Of a stretch of DNA of 41,540 nucleotides, positions 1 to 8,547 are shown in pieces. The notes under the pieces are model-generated. The model did not search any database, had not been told where the DNA came from, and saw only the letters and a list, made by a program, of their open reading frames with translations. Each line of letters opens with the position of its first letter. Within the stretch, counting starts at the first letter, position 1. Made by a program: the position numbers and the translations under genes. Origin of the DNA: a virus. The DNA lies in the IMG/VR virus record IMGVR_UViG_3300025128_000103, positions 1 through 41,540 of that record. The stretch is one strand, 5' to 3'.

Positions 1-217
1 GTACATTTAATGAGTAAAGATTTCGCTATAGCATATGATGAAGCTGTTTGTTTAAAAGATGGAGAATATGAAATTCAAATGTCAACTCATATGGATGCTG
101 GTGGAGGTGGGGCACATTATAATAAACTAAGACATAATGGTAATACTGTAAGAGAATCTTATTATGAAAATTCTGGTAATGGTTTTGTTACTGCTTTCAT
201 GTGTATTGCTCTAAAAA
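1..217. repeat. Terminal overlap, left copy
   Basis: Bases 1-217 recur at 41324-41540 with one substitution (C at 127, T at 41450), which swaps CTA for TTA and keeps Leu. The repeat lies within a coding region and stops exactly at the window end, as expected of a circular or circularly permuted contig rather than of a defined terminal repeat. Confidence 0.95.
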
Positions 218-294
218 GAGGTGATACAGTAGGTCGTAGAGGCTCAGTATCAACTAATTCAACTAGTACATATCAAATTAAAAGGGTAGGATAA
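1..294 (+). CDS. C-terminal part of tail fibre/spike protein (gene split by linearisation)
   Basis: Open in frame from base 1, this is the last 97 codons of the gene that begins at 38867. Codon 820 of that gene falls at 41324, which is the same sequence as base 1, so the frame runs across the junction without a break. An ATG at 10 could make this look like a free-standing 94-residue gene, but it has no ribosome-binding site and the identical sequence at 41333 lies inside the long frame. The segment is rich in Gly, Asn, Ser and Tyr, with a Gly run near codons 34-37, as is common in exposed receptor-binding tips. It ends TAATG, its stop sharing a base with the next start at 294. Confidence 0.9.
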   Translation, partial: VHLMSKDFAIAYDEAVCLKDGEYEIQMSTHMDAGGGGAHYNKLRHNGNTVRESYYENSGNGFVTAFMCIALKRGDTVGRRGSVSTNSTSTYQIKRVG

Positions 295-854
295 TGCATG
301 TAGCACATAAATCAAATATATTGCTTAATATAGCAGACACAGAATGGAATTGTAGAAGAAAGTCTAAAGGTATGACCAAACCCGAATATTGGGCTTGGAT
401 AGAAACTATAACTTCTGGTGATCCTCCAAAGGTAACTTATCCTTCTGAGGATTTCACAATTATAAAAATTCAAGATGAGAATGTTTCTATGAGATTGTCT
501 GAGCTGGATTCTTATGTTGGTGATGGAGTTTATAATATTAAAGTCTATGCTACCAAAAGAAATGCAGAAGAGATTCTTGATCCAGATGGTAAAAGTTTTT
601 CTCCAAAACAATATGCAAATTCTCATTTAGTTGGTGATGATACTGCTAAAAATAAAAGGATTTTAGATGATAAGTGGGAGAATATTAGACGATATAGAAA
701 TGAAGATTTAGCTTCTTCAGATTGGACAATTCTGGATGATAGTCCTTTGGAAAATGCTAAGAAAATTGAGTGGCAAAACTATCGTCAGAAACTAAGGGAT
801 GTCCCTAAAGATAATGACGATCCAGATAATATTGATTGGCCTGTAAAACCATGA
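294..854 (+). CDS. Tail fibre assembly chaperone-like protein (Phage_tail_APC type)
   Basis: 186 residues. The last third carries the pattern of phage tail assembly chaperones: a YRNEDL-like segment, then SDWTILDDSP, then an aromatic/basic helix with YRQKLRDVP, then acidic residues and a terminal WP-x-KP. These proteins usually help fold or trim the tail fibre encoded next door, which fits its place directly behind the fibre gene (TAATG overlap). The N-terminal two thirds are not recognised; they contain Trp-rich stretches (PEYWAW) and a possible small beta domain. The stop overlaps the next start as ATGA at 851, so translation is probably coupled into the lysis cassette. Family assignment rests on the C-terminal motif only. 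Confidence 0.7.
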   Translation: MHVAHKSNILLNIADTEWNCRRKSKGMTKPEYWAWIETITSGDPPKVTYPSEDFTIIKIQDENVSMRLSELDSYVGDGVYNIKVYATKRNAEEILDPDGKSFSPKQYANSHLVGDDTAKNKRILDDKWENIRRYRNEDLASSDWTILDDSPLENAKKIEWQNYRQKLRDVPKDNDDPDNIDWPVKP

Positions 855-1240
855 AATATATTTTTCCATTAATTTTTTGTATATCATTATATACGCATAC
901 GTTAGCTGATAGTGTTGCTAAAGCTGAACCGCCTCACGTTGAGTATCATTATGTCCAAAAGCCACCACCTCCACCTCCAAAAAGTAATTTGGATCAGGCA
1001 CTTGATGAAGGTATTCAAATTTTGTTGGATCAAGGTTTGGCAGGAGTAATAATCATTGTTCTTTTGGGCTGGACTTGGAAAGAATCAAAAGCTAATCGTT
1101 CTATTCAGAAAGAGAATTTTGAAAAATTTGTTGAAATTAGTCAGGAGTGTAGTTCGCACATGGCTTCAGTATCAGCGAGACTTGATAACATAGAACGTGA
1201 AATTGAGGCTCAAAAGCAAATCCAATTGATGAAAGGATGA
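851..1240 (+). CDS. Putative lysis-associated membrane protein with signal peptide, one TM segment and coiled coil
   Basis: 129 residues from the ATG at 851, which overlaps the upstream stop (ATGA); a frame-open ATG at 836 is less likely. The N-terminus looks like a signal peptide (KYIFPLIFCISLYTHTLA, then D-S). It is followed by a proline run (PPPPPP, about residues 40-45), a hydrophobic segment (GLAGVIIIVLLGWTW, about 64-78) and a long charged helix likely to form a coiled coil. This architecture and its place just before a lipoprotein and an M15 endolysin suggest a holin-class or inner-membrane spanin-like role. No family is recognised, and the signal-plus-TM topology is unusual for a simple holin. 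The stop overlaps the next gene by ATGA at 1237. Confidence 0.6.
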   Translation: MKYIFPLIFCISLYTHTLADSVAKAEPPHVEYHYVQKPPPPPPKSNLDQALDEGIQILLDQGLAGVIIIVLLGWTWKESKANRSIQKENFEKFVEISQECSSHMASVSARLDNIEREIEAQKQIQLMKG

Positions 1241-1419
1241 GTTATGAAAGAAATATCATTATTATGGCGTTGGCGATTGCAATGGTGGTGGCATCTTGTT
1301 TGTCAACAAATGGCAAGAAACAAAAAATTGGCTATTGGGTGGACACAAGAAAAAGTAAAGTTGCAATCTGGCAATGTATAAATAAAGATTTTTTAAACAT
1401 CGAATGTAAGGAGAAATGA
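1237..1419 (+). CDS. Small predicted lipoprotein (possible outer-membrane spanin)
   Basis: 60 residues. A hydrophobic N-terminal stretch (IIIMALAIAMVV) ends in a lipobox-like V-A-S-C, after which the mature part would be about 40 polar, basic residues. Short lipoproteins following a membrane protein with a periplasmic coiled coil are typical of the o-spanin partner in Gram-negative lysis. The gene overlaps its neighbours by ATGA at both ends (1237-1240 and 1416-1419), so it sits in a tightly coupled cassette. There is no sequence-level match to a known spanin, and the role is inferred from size, lipobox and position. Confidence 0.55.
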   Translation: MSYERNIIIMALAIAMVVASCLSTNGKKQKIGYWVDTRKSKVAIWQCINKDFLNIECKEK

Positions 1420-1619
1420 TGCCAATAGCGTTATTAGGTTCAGTAGTATCAGGAGTGGTGAAGACCATGTGCGTAAGTCTAATTTCAGAGAAGTTGCTTT
1501 TGATCGTTGTGCAGAAACTGCTTGCCAGATTGGTAGCCAGCTCGAAAAATACCTTAGACGATGATTTATATGCAGCGTTCTGTAAACAGCTTGAAGCAGA
1601 TCAAGCTAAAAGTAAATAG
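1416..1619 (+). CDS. Small hydrophobic protein, possible holin
   Basis: 67 residues. Two moderately hydrophobic helices cover most of the protein (ALLGSVVSGVVK and KLLLIVVQKLLARLV), followed by a polar, acidic tail (about residues 43-67). It lies directly before the M15 endolysin, the usual place for a holin. The start is ATGATG, the first ATG overlapping the upstream stop, so either Met could be used. The helices are rather amphipathic for a classical holin, so a membrane-associated lysis accessory protein is an equally fair reading. Confidence 0.5.
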   Translation: MMPIALLGSVVSGVVKTMCVSLISEKLLLIVVQKLLARLVASSKNTLDDDLYAAFCKQLEADQAKSK

Positions 1620-1685
1620 TACCAAAAAGGTTCTATTTTACTTTCTCGTAGAAAATTTGGAAAGATTCTAATTGGAGGAATAATT

Positions 1686-2075
1686 ATGTGGAGTTTTAAG
1701 AACCCTATAAAAAGTTTTACATTCGATGAAATGGCTTGTCGAAACTGTCCACATTGCGGAGGACTTTCTGACATGGACGAAAACTTTATGATGAAGTTGC
1801 AACAGCTAAGAGATTTTTGCAACTTTTCTCTTCCTGTCAATTCAGGTTTTCGCTGTGAGCGAAAAAATAAAGATTGTGGGGGATATTTAACTTCTGCCCA
1901 TTTGACAGGCGAAGCAGCCGATCTGAGGGTGGATAGGGAGAAGGCAAGGATAGTAATTCAGGCAGCAATTGATATGGGGTTCTCAGTCGGAATTGACCAG
2001 AAAGGGACTTCCAGATTTGTTCACGTTGATTCTAAAATTCGTTCTTCTGGCCCTGCTCTATGGTCATACGCTTGA
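1686..2075 (+). CDS. Endolysin, peptidase M15 (D-Ala-D-Ala carboxypeptidase-like)
   Basis: 129 residues. The fold signature of M15 zinc peptidases is visible: SAHLTGEAAD (His72 and Asp79) and FVHVDSK (His113) supply the three expected zinc ligands, with the conserved NSGFR segment upstream (52-56). Enzymes of this family cut peptide bonds in peptidoglycan cross-links, here to release progeny. The length equals a bare catalytic domain: no signal peptide and no cell-wall-binding domain, as is common in phages of Gram-negative hosts. An extra N-terminal CRNCPHC cluster (18-24) may bind another metal. A clear ribosome-binding site (GGAGG at 1674-1678) sits seven bases before the ATG, after a 66-base gap. 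Confidence 0.88.
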   Translation: MWSFKNPIKSFTFDEMACRNCPHCGGLSDMDENFMMKLQQLRDFCNFSLPVNSGFRCERKNKDCGGYLTSAHLTGEAADLRVDREKARIVIQAAIDMGFSVGIDQKGTSRFVHVDSKIRSSGPALWSYA

Positions 2076-2416
2076 TATGGAAATTATTCTTGAACTTGAA
2101 AATAGCGATCTTGTTATTGAGTTTGAACCTGATTTCGTGCGTGAAAACTTCTCAGACAGAACAGACGTTCTCTGGAAATTTCACAACGGCACACATTCGG
2201 GAGTATTGGCAGATATGTTCGATTGCTTACAGGAGGATACAGACACCAGAACAAATTTATTACCCACTCTGCGATTGTGCCGTTGACACGATGAGACAAA
2301 AATTTGATAACAGTACAAAAGTTGAAACTATGAAAAAAGCGCAGTCAGATGAACTAGCAACATTAATTAGACTTAATTGTAACGAATACAGGATTAGTGG
2401 CAGAAGAACTAAATAA
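2060..2416 (+). CDS. Predicted lipoprotein of the lysis cassette, function unknown
   Basis: 118 residues. The N-terminus is basic then hydrophobic (IAILLLSLNLISC), with L-I-S-C forming a good lipobox, so the mature protein would be lipid-anchored in the cell envelope. The mature part has three further cysteines in the middle (ICS, LCDC) and is largely helical and charged. The gene begins 16 bases before the endolysin stop and ends 20 bases inside the terminase gene, so it is embedded in the same transcript. A second spanin-type lipoprotein, or a superinfection-exclusion lipoprotein, are both possible. The start could also be the TTG at 2072, which would shorten the positive N-region. Confidence 0.6.
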   Translation: MVIRLIWKLFLNLKIAILLLSLNLISCVKTSQTEQTFSGNFTTAHIREYWQICSIAYRRIQTPEQIYYPLCDCAVDTMRQKFDNSTKVETMKKAQSDELATLIRLNCNEYRISGRRTK

Positions 2417-3974
2417 GTTAGAAGAAATTGAAAGGCAGATCGCTGCTGCAAAAAGGCAGAAACTGGCTCTTGAATGTAAGGATGATTTTCTCAAGTTTGT
2501 TAAATTTACAATGCCGAAAGTGAATGCGCCAAACGATATTGAACAGTCAATATTTGAAGATGCAAGGCATCATAGAGTAATTGCAAAAGCATTAGAACAG
2601 GTAGCAAAGGGGAAGATCAAAAGACTGATAGTAACTTTGCCTCCAAGACATGGGAAGTCTGAGATGATAAGCAGACGATTTATTCCGTGGATAATGGGAA
2701 AAGACCCATATAAAAGTTTAATTTTCGCAACGTACAATGAAGATTTTGCACAAGACTTTGGAGCAGACTGCCGATCAATTTTGGAGTCTCCCCAATATAA
2801 ACAAGTTTTCCCCGGCTTCACTTTCCGCCAAGGTGGTGCTTCAAAGAGTAGGATACAAACTGATAATGGCGGGATGTCAGTTTTTGTTGGCCGTGGGGGA
2901 AGTATTACGGGCAGGGGCGGCGATGTTTTACTTGTTGACGATCCTATTAAAGATTCCGTGGAGGCTTCTTCTCCAACGCTTAGAGAAAATTTATGGTCTT
3001 GGTTCACACAAGTATTTATGACACGACTAATGACTGAGAAATCAAAGGTTGTAATTGTTACTACACGCTGGCATGAAGATGATTTAGTTGGCAGATTAAC
3101 TGATCCTTCCAATCCGCATTTTACTCAAGAAGAGTGTAGCAAATGGAAGATCATCAATTTGCCAGCGTTTGCTGGAGACAATGATCCATTAAAACGAACC
3201 GAAGGTGAAGTTTTATGGCCTGAAAGATTTAACAAAGAATTCTTAGAGGCACAAAGAAATTTAGACCCAAGGGGGTTTTCTGCATTATACCAGCAGAAAC
3301 CCTCCCCGGAAGATGGGGATTTATTTCAGAGGGAAAACATACAGTATTATGAGAAAAAAGATTTACCAAAGAACTTAAAAATTTATGCTGCTTCTGATCA
3401 CGCTGTTGGTATTGATAAGTCAAGACACGATCTAACTTGTTTGTTAATTGTTGGAGTAGATGAAGAAGATGATATTTATTTATTAGACTGTTGGTGGGCA
3501 AGGCAACCCACAGATATGGTAGTTAAGGCAATGTTAGGTTTTATGAAAAAATGGCAGCCATTAATCTGGTGGGCAGAAAAAGGGCATATTACGAAGTCAA
3601 TTGCACCTTTTCTCAGGAAAAGAATGTTTGAAACTGCTACACATTGTAGGATTGAAGAGGTTACACCAGTAGCAAATAAAGTACAGCGAAGCCAGAGTAT
3701 GATTGGGCGTATGGCAATGAAGAAAGTCTTCTTTCCTAAAACAAGTGCATGGGGCGGTAAGGCAGTAGATGAGTTGTTAAAGTTTCCTAATTCCCGGCAT
3801 GACGATTTTGTAGATACTTTAAGTTGGATTGGAATGGGATTGGGTGAGTTAAGATCACCTAATGGGACAAGACAAAGGAATAACTTCCCTCAAGTTGGAA
3901 CAATGGCTTGGATAAAATGGGATGCAAAACTAAGACAAAAGGAATTAACCCTTTCACAAACATCAGGTTGGTAG
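2397..3974 (+). CDS. terL: Terminase large subunit (packaging ATPase/nuclease)
   Basis: 525 residues, starting at a GTG at 2397. The ATPase domain shows Walker A as PRHGKS (83-88), Walker B as VLLVDD (177-182) and a coupling-type TTRWHEDD motif (222-229). The C-terminal RNase H-like nuclease shows its acidic residues at D334 (AASDHAVG), E394 (WAEKG) and the HDDFVD segment (468-473). This enzyme pumps DNA into the prohead and cuts the concatemer. It is followed after three bases by the portal gene, the standard order. The putative small subunit is not adjacent: it lies at 34012, about 9.2 kb upstream round the circle, with the tail-fibre and lysis genes in between. Confidence 0.96.
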   Translation: MAEELNKLEEIERQIAAAKRQKLALECKDDFLKFVKFTMPKVNAPNDIEQSIFEDARHHRVIAKALEQVAKGKIKRLIVTLPPRHGKSEMISRRFIPWIMGKDPYKSLIFATYNEDFAQDFGADCRSILESPQYKQVFPGFTFRQGGASKSRIQTDNGGMSVFVGRGGSITGRGGDVLLVDDPIKDSVEASSPTLRENLWSWFTQVFMTRLMTEKSKVVIVTTRWHEDDLVGRLTDPSNPHFTQEECSKWKIINLPAFAGDNDPLKRTEGEVLWPERFNKEFLEAQRNLDPRGFSALYQQKPSPEDGDLFQRENIQYYEKKDLPKNLKIYAASDHAVGIDKSRHDLTCLLIVGVDEEDDIYLLDCWWARQPTDMVVKAMLGFMKKWQPLIWWAEKGHITKSIAPFLRKRMFETATHCRIEEVTPVANKVQRSQSMIGRMAMKKVFFPKTSAWGGKAVDELLKFPNSRHDDFVDTLSWIGMGLGELRSPNGTRQRNNFPQVGTMAWIKWDAKLRQKELTLSQTSGW

Positions 3975-3977
3975 TAA

Positions 3978-6077
3978 ATGGAATTAGAAATTGAACAGGT
4001 AACAGTACAGGCTGTTGAAGTCGAAGAAGAAGAAAAAGAAGTCCCTGAAAGACGGAAGGCTTTAGTTTCTCAGCTTATTGGTAAAGTCAAATCTGCAAAG
4101 CAATATCACAAAAAAGCATTTGACCAGATGAAAGAAGACATGGAAGCTGTCTTTAAAGGGTATTCAGATAAAGGTTGGAACAAAGAAAATTATATTGCAA
4201 ATATTTTGCATAGACACGTTCACCAAAGAACTGCTGCGCTTTACGCAAAAAACCCAAAACCTGTTGCTTCCCGAAGAAAAAGATTAGATTACAAATTCTG
4301 GGATGGTGATGAAGATACGTTAGCTGAAGCATATAAGGCAACCCAAATGGCAGCTATGAATCAGATGCCACCAAACCCACAGGATGCTCAAATCATACAG
4401 GATTATGAGTCGGTTCAACAAAGTAGAAAAATGCTTGACAAAGTTGCAGAAAGTCTGGAGTTACTTTTTTCATATTACATGGATGAACAACAACCAACTT
4501 TCAAAAGCCAGATGAAAGCATTAGTACGAAGGGTTATTACAACTTCAGTCGGGTTTGTAAAAGTCGGGTATCAGCGTGAAGTTGATAGATTACCAGAAGT
4601 CTCTGCAAAAATGTCTGATGTGCAAGCGCAAATTGACCATTTAAGAAGGTTGACTCAGGAAGCAAAAAAGGGGGATATTGCAGATGATGATGCACAAATG
4701 GAAGAGTTGCTTCTCAGCTTGGAATCACTTCAGAATGAGCCATTAGTGATAATTCAGGAAGGATTAGTATTTGATTTTCCAGAATGTGATTCAATAATTG
4801 TTGACCCAATGTGTAGACAATTGCGAGGTTTTGTTGGAGCAACTTGGATTGCACATGAATTATTTTTAAGTCCTGAAGAAGTTAAGGAAATTTATGATGT
4901 AGACATTGAACAAGATTATCTTGCATACGATATCAAAGGTAAGGAAATGTCCTCAAGATCAAATTACAAATATAGAACTGAGTATTTTGAGGGACAAAAT
5001 GCAGATAACATGAGAGATGGTCTAGCTTTAGTCTGGGAAATTTACGACAAAAACTCTGGACTTAAATATGTAGTTTGTGACGGATATGAAAATTTCTTGG
5101 AAGAGCCAGATGCGCCACCTGTAAAGTTGGAAACTTTCTGGCCTTTCTTTTCCTTAACATTTAATGAAATTGAGCATAAGGATCATCTTTACCCTCCTAG
5201 TGATGTAAAACTTCTGCTTCCAATGCAACATGAATACAATCGGGCAAGGCAAGGACTTAGAGAACATCGAAGAGCGAATAGACCTAAGTACGCTGCACCA
5301 GCCGGGATGCTTGAGGATGATGATAAAAATCTGTTGCGTGATCCTCCAGCTAATGCAGTCTTGGAATTACAGGCATTAACGGCAGGGCAAAAGGTGGATG
5401 ATGTACTGCAACCAATACGGCAGATAGGGATTGATCCTAACCTATACGAAGTGAGAACTATATTTGATGATGTCCAACTTGTAGTAGGTCAACAGGAAGC
5501 TAATTTTGGTCAGGTGTCGAAAGGAACGGCTACCGAAACTAGCATCGCTGAATCTTCAAGAATGTCTGCTATTGGGGCAAACATAGATGATCTAGACAGT
5601 TTTATGTCTGAGATTACCAGAGCAGCTGGACAAGTATTGCTCTTAGAGATGAGCAAAGAAGAAGTAATAAAAATTGTAGGTGCAGGTGCAGTTTGGCCTG
5701 AGTTTTTAAGAGAAGATATTTTAAATGAAATTTATTTAGAAATAGAAGCTGGATCAACAGGGAAACCAAACAAAGCAGCTGAACTACAAAATATTGAACG
5801 TATCATTCCATTCCTCATCCAGATTCCGGGTATTGATCCGAAGTTCCTTGCAAAAGAATTGCTTAAACGCTTGGATGACAAAATGAATGTATCAGAAGCA
5901 CTGGCAGAAAAAATACCTTCCATAGTAGCACAAAACATGGCGCAAGGCGGGAGGGCGAATGTTGAGAGAGGAAAGGGAAGTCCTGAATCTCAAGGAAGAC
6001 AGGGGGGTAATAATGCCCCTAACCCAAGTCAAGGCAGACCGCCTGAATTGGGTAATCAACAACAAACATTAAACTAG
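3978..6077 (+). CDS. Portal protein (large, P22-like or podovirus type)
   Basis: 699 residues, three bases after the terminase. The size, a charged N-terminus, the stem/wing-like middle (ECDSIIVDPMCRQLRGF, then YKYRTEYFEG) and a long C-terminal helical and polar tail fit the large portal proteins of P22-like and related short-tailed phages. The last 60 residues are low complexity, rich in Gly, Asn, Gln and Pro. The portal dodecamer is the channel through which the terminase packages and later the genome exits. Placement between terL and scaffold/capsid supports the call more than any single motif. A P22-type portal would go with headful packaging, which agrees with the circularly permuted look of the contig. 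Confidence 0.88.
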   Translation: MELEIEQVTVQAVEVEEEEKEVPERRKALVSQLIGKVKSAKQYHKKAFDQMKEDMEAVFKGYSDKGWNKENYIANILHRHVHQRTAALYAKNPKPVASRRKRLDYKFWDGDEDTLAEAYKATQMAAMNQMPPNPQDAQIIQDYESVQQSRKMLDKVAESLELLFSYYMDEQQPTFKSQMKALVRRVITTSVGFVKVGYQREVDRLPEVSAKMSDVQAQIDHLRRLTQEAKKGDIADDDAQMEELLLSLESLQNEPLVIIQEGLVFDFPECDSIIVDPMCRQLRGFVGATWIAHELFLSPEEVKEIYDVDIEQDYLAYDIKGKEMSSRSNYKYRTEYFEGQNADNMRDGLALVWEIYDKNSGLKYVVCDGYENFLEEPDAPPVKLETFWPFFSLTFNEIEHKDHLYPPSDVKLLLPMQHEYNRARQGLREHRRANRPKYAAPAGMLEDDDKNLLRDPPANAVLELQALTAGQKVDDVLQPIRQIGIDPNLYEVRTIFDDVQLVVGQQEANFGQVSKGTATETSIAESSRMSAIGANIDDLDSFMSEITRAAGQVLLLEMSKEEVIKIVGAGAVWPEFLREDILNEIYLEIEAGSTGKPNKAAELQNIERIIPFLIQIPGIDPKFLAKELLKRLDDKMNVSEALAEKIPSIVAQNMAQGGRANVERGKGSPESQGRQGGNNAPNPSQGRPPELGNQQQTLN

Positions 6078-6084
6078 ACGTATT

Positions 6085-7071
6085 ATGGAAAACGCTGAAG
6101 AACAAATAACTGAGGATTCGTCATCCGAAGTTACTGAAGCACAAAATGTTGACGAACCAGAGGCATCATCGTCAGATGCTGTAGAAACTGAAGAAAGTCT
6201 GCTATCGGTAGTGCAAGATGCATTACCAGAAGAAGAGCAGGTCGAAGAGGTTTCACAAGAAGAAGCGGAAGAAGAGGGTATAGAGGTTCAATCTGAGAAA
6301 CCATCGGAAGTGCAAGCTGAAGATGAATCTGAGGATTATTCCAACGTGCCTTTTAATAAACATCCTCGTTTTCAGAAACTCATTACCGAAAAAAATGAGT
6401 TAAAAGAACTTTCAAAAAAGTATCAAAATGATTCTGAACAGTACAAAAAAATTACTGACTTTATTCAAGCAAATAACCTTTCTGCGAAAGATGCAGTTGA
6501 AGGTTTTAAAATAATGTCTGCGCTGCGTAATAACCCAGAAGAGGGTTATAAAATGCTACAATTTCATTTGAATAATGTAGGCAATTTAACTGGTAAGAAT
6601 CTACCAAAAGATATTCAGGAGAAAGTCGATGACGGTTTTCTAGATGAGGATGCAGCTAAAGAACTATCTCAAGCAAGGGCGAGTTTACATCGTGAACGAG
6701 CAATGCGCCAACAAACTCAACAGAGATTTACAAACGCATCTCAATCTGCAAATGAAACACAAATGGCAGATGCAGTTAAGTCTTGGGGGGAACAAACTTT
6801 AGCAAATGACCCGGATTTTTCTCTCAAACAGGATGAATTTAACGATAGAATTTCAGCGATTGTTGCTGAACATGGAACACCTAAATCTCCAGAAGAAGTT
6901 GTCGAAATAGCAAATTCAGCTTATGCAACAATTAATGAGAGATTTAAGTCGAGACAACCCAGCAAACAGCCAATGAAATCGTCAACAAAAGGAAAACTAG
7001 GTGGAGTACCAATTGCAGAGCCTACTAATATGAGAGACATAGTTTCTCAAGCCTTGCAAATGGAAACGTAA
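6085..7071 (+). CDS. Capsid scaffolding protein
   Basis: 328 residues. The first 85 are extremely acidic (runs of Glu, Asp and Ser), the middle is a long charged helix (NELKELSKKYQNDSEQYKK, about 103-121), and the C-terminus is basic (about 290-328). This acidic-helical-basic make-up and the position between portal and major capsid are the usual signs of a scaffold, which guides prohead assembly and leaves or is degraded before packaging. No protease gene is present next to it, so exit of intact scaffold, as in P22 and T7, is more likely than proteolysis. The start has a poor ribosome-binding site and may be coupled to portal translation. Confidence 0.8.
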   Translation: MENAEEQITEDSSSEVTEAQNVDEPEASSSDAVETEESLLSVVQDALPEEEQVEEVSQEEAEEEGIEVQSEKPSEVQAEDESEDYSNVPFNKHPRFQKLITEKNELKELSKKYQNDSEQYKKITDFIQANNLSAKDAVEGFKIMSALRNNPEEGYKMLQFHLNNVGNLTGKNLPKDIQEKVDDGFLDEDAAKELSQARASLHRERAMRQQTQQRFTNASQSANETQMADAVKSWGEQTLANDPDFSLKQDEFNDRISAIVAEHGTPKSPEEVVEIANSAYATINERFKSRQPSKQPMKSSTKGKLGGVPIAEPTNMRDIVSQALQMET

Positions 7072-7095
7072 CTCCACTATATATAAGGAGTTATT

Positions 7096-8151
7096 ATGGC
7101 AGCACTTACAACTGCTCAACTAGCTAACGTGGCGAATGCAGCGTTAGACTATTATGTCGATAAGGGGAAGGTTTTCAGCCAGACCCTACAAGACAAACCA
7201 TTGCTGGCAGCAATGGATAAAAACAGTAAAACAATGCCGGGTGGAAAAGGAAATGTTTCGCTCGCAATCAAGGGAGTCTATACTTCTGGAGTTACCGGGT
7301 ATGTAGCGACTGATACAGTCACCTACGCCAACCCTGCGAACATCCAGAGGGTAAATTTTCCGTGGAAGGAACATCACACAGGTGTTAGTGTGACCCTGAC
7401 TGAATTGAAACATGATGGAATTTCCGTTTCTGATTCAACAACTGGTGAGTCAACATCCAATATGTCTGGGCGTGAGCAACACGCACTAGCTAATTTGTTA
7501 GATGACAAATTGGAAGACATGGCAGAAGGTTATGCTCGTGGGATGAACAGTCTTCTTTATGGTGATGGAACTGGTGATTCAAAAGCATTGGCTGGGATTC
7601 AATCCATTATTGTTCAAGACCCATCTGCAACAGGTACTACAGTTGGTGGTCTTTCTACTGTGTCAAATACTTGGTGGAGAAATCGTTCTAATGTTTCCAT
7701 TGCGACTACTGCAACTGGATCAGAATTGACTGACCTAATACATACAGAAATTCGTCAGCTACGCAGATATGGTGGAAAACCATCTATTGCAGTATGCGGA
7801 AGTGCTTTTCTGGATCGTCTAGCAAGTCAATTACGAGCGAAAGGTAACTACACTCAAACTGGTTTCTCTGGAAAACAGGATTTTTCAATGGGTGAGTTGT
7901 TCTATCAAGGGATTAAGTTTCAGTACGATCCTGAACTTGATGACATTAACCTAACTGGAAAAGATGGTAACAAACGCTGTTACATCATTGATCCTAGCAA
8001 ACTCATTCTTCATTATATGGATGGTGAGAAAATGGCAAGGCACTCTCCAGCCAGACCACACGATAGCTATGTTATCTATCGTGCGATCACAACTACGGCT
8101 GTGTTGTGTGCTTCACAATTAAACTGTCATGGCGTTTACGAAATTCAGTAG
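7096..8151 (+). CDS. Major capsid protein (HK97 fold expected)
   Basis: 351 residues behind an excellent ribosome-binding site (AAGGAG, 7086-7091). It follows the scaffold and is followed by a strong hairpin, the classic place of the most abundant virion protein. Recognisable stretches include a helix-rich N-arm (TAQLANVANAALDYYVDKG), a Gly/Ser/Thr-rich E-loop-like region (about 50-85) and a DKLEDMAEGYARGMNSLLYGD spine-like helix. The C-terminus has an RPHDSYVIYRAITTTAVL segment suggesting a P-domain strand. The HK97 fold is inferred from gene order and family knowledge, since I cannot model it here. Confidence 0.88.
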   Translation: MAALTTAQLANVANAALDYYVDKGKVFSQTLQDKPLLAAMDKNSKTMPGGKGNVSLAIKGVYTSGVTGYVATDTVTYANPANIQRVNFPWKEHHTGVSVTLTELKHDGISVSDSTTGESTSNMSGREQHALANLLDDKLEDMAEGYARGMNSLLYGDGTGDSKALAGIQSIIVQDPSATGTTVGGLSTVSNTWWRNRSNVSIATTATGSELTDLIHTEIRQLRRYGGKPSIAVCGSAFLDRLASQLRAKGNYTQTGFSGKQDFSMGELFYQGIKFQYDPELDDINLTGKDGNKRCYIIDPSKLILHYMDGEKMARHSPARPHDSYVIYRAITTTAVLCASQLNCHGVYEIQ

Positions 8152-8166
8152 ACTCTGACATAAATT

Positions 8167-8187
8167 AGCAGTCCCTCCGGGGACTGC
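8167..8187 (+). terminator. Hairpin after the capsid gene
   Basis: AGCAGTCCC (8167-8175) pairs perfectly with GGGACTGCT (8179-8187) across a three-base loop. No good T-run follows, so this may be a partial terminator or an mRNA 3'-end stabiliser that raises capsid output relative to downstream genes, like the terminator behind gene 10 of T7. Confidence 0.7.
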
Positions 8188-8211
8188 TTCACTCTAACAA
8201 AAAAAACTGAT

Positions 8212-8547
8212 ATGAATAATGTTTATCGTTGTAATGTGGCTCTGAATGGTGACTTAGGCCAAGTGGTTGTTAAGCAGGGTGTGACAGTCCCTGAAATAGC
8301 AATCCTAAGATTTATTCATCTACCGACTTCAATCACAAATATTTGTTTGATTGGAAAAGAAAAATATGATTCGGAGAGCGAAAGATATAGATTGGGGAAA
8401 ACATACTCAGATGAAAGAGTTGTTGAAATATTTGGGCAATTTGGTGAACTTCCAATGAATATTAAAGATTTAAAAATAAACCCTAATTTAATGGAAGAAG
8501 GCGCAAAACCAATTGGTAAATTTGAAAAAAAATCTGAAGAGGATTAA
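8212..8547 (+). CDS. Small structural-region protein of unknown function
   Basis: 111 residues, between the capsid hairpin and the adaptor gene, whose start overlaps its stop by one base (TAATG at 8545-8549). The protein looks like a mixed alpha/beta domain with no signal or membrane segment and a basic, Lys/Glu-rich tail. In many short-tailed phages this slot holds a head-completion or minor capsid protein. I do not recognise a family. The start has no clear ribosome-binding site, being preceded by an A-run. Confidence 0.55.
   Translation: MNNVYRCNVALNGDLGQVVVKQGVTVPEIAILRFIHLPTSITNICLIGKEKYDSESERYRLGKTYSDERVVEIFGQFGELPMNIKDLKINPNLMEEGAKPIGKFEKKSEED

Noticed and set aside
1-217. Direct terminal repeat of a T7-like linear genome
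   Set aside because: It lies mid-gene in the fibre, away from terS/terL and control regions, and has a mismatch between copies; contig closure explains it better.
10-294. Free-standing 94-residue gene at the left end
   Set aside because: The same sequence near 41333 lies inside a long open frame from 38867; the left piece is its C-terminus after circular closure.
1969-2286. Rightward 105-residue frame overlapping the endolysin end
   Set aside because: Overlaps both the M15 gene and the lipoprotein gene in another frame; the lipoprotein frame has the convincing lipobox.
2570-3112. Leftward 180-residue frame opposite the large terminase
   Set aside because: Antisense to conserved ATPase motifs, with no ribosome-binding site.
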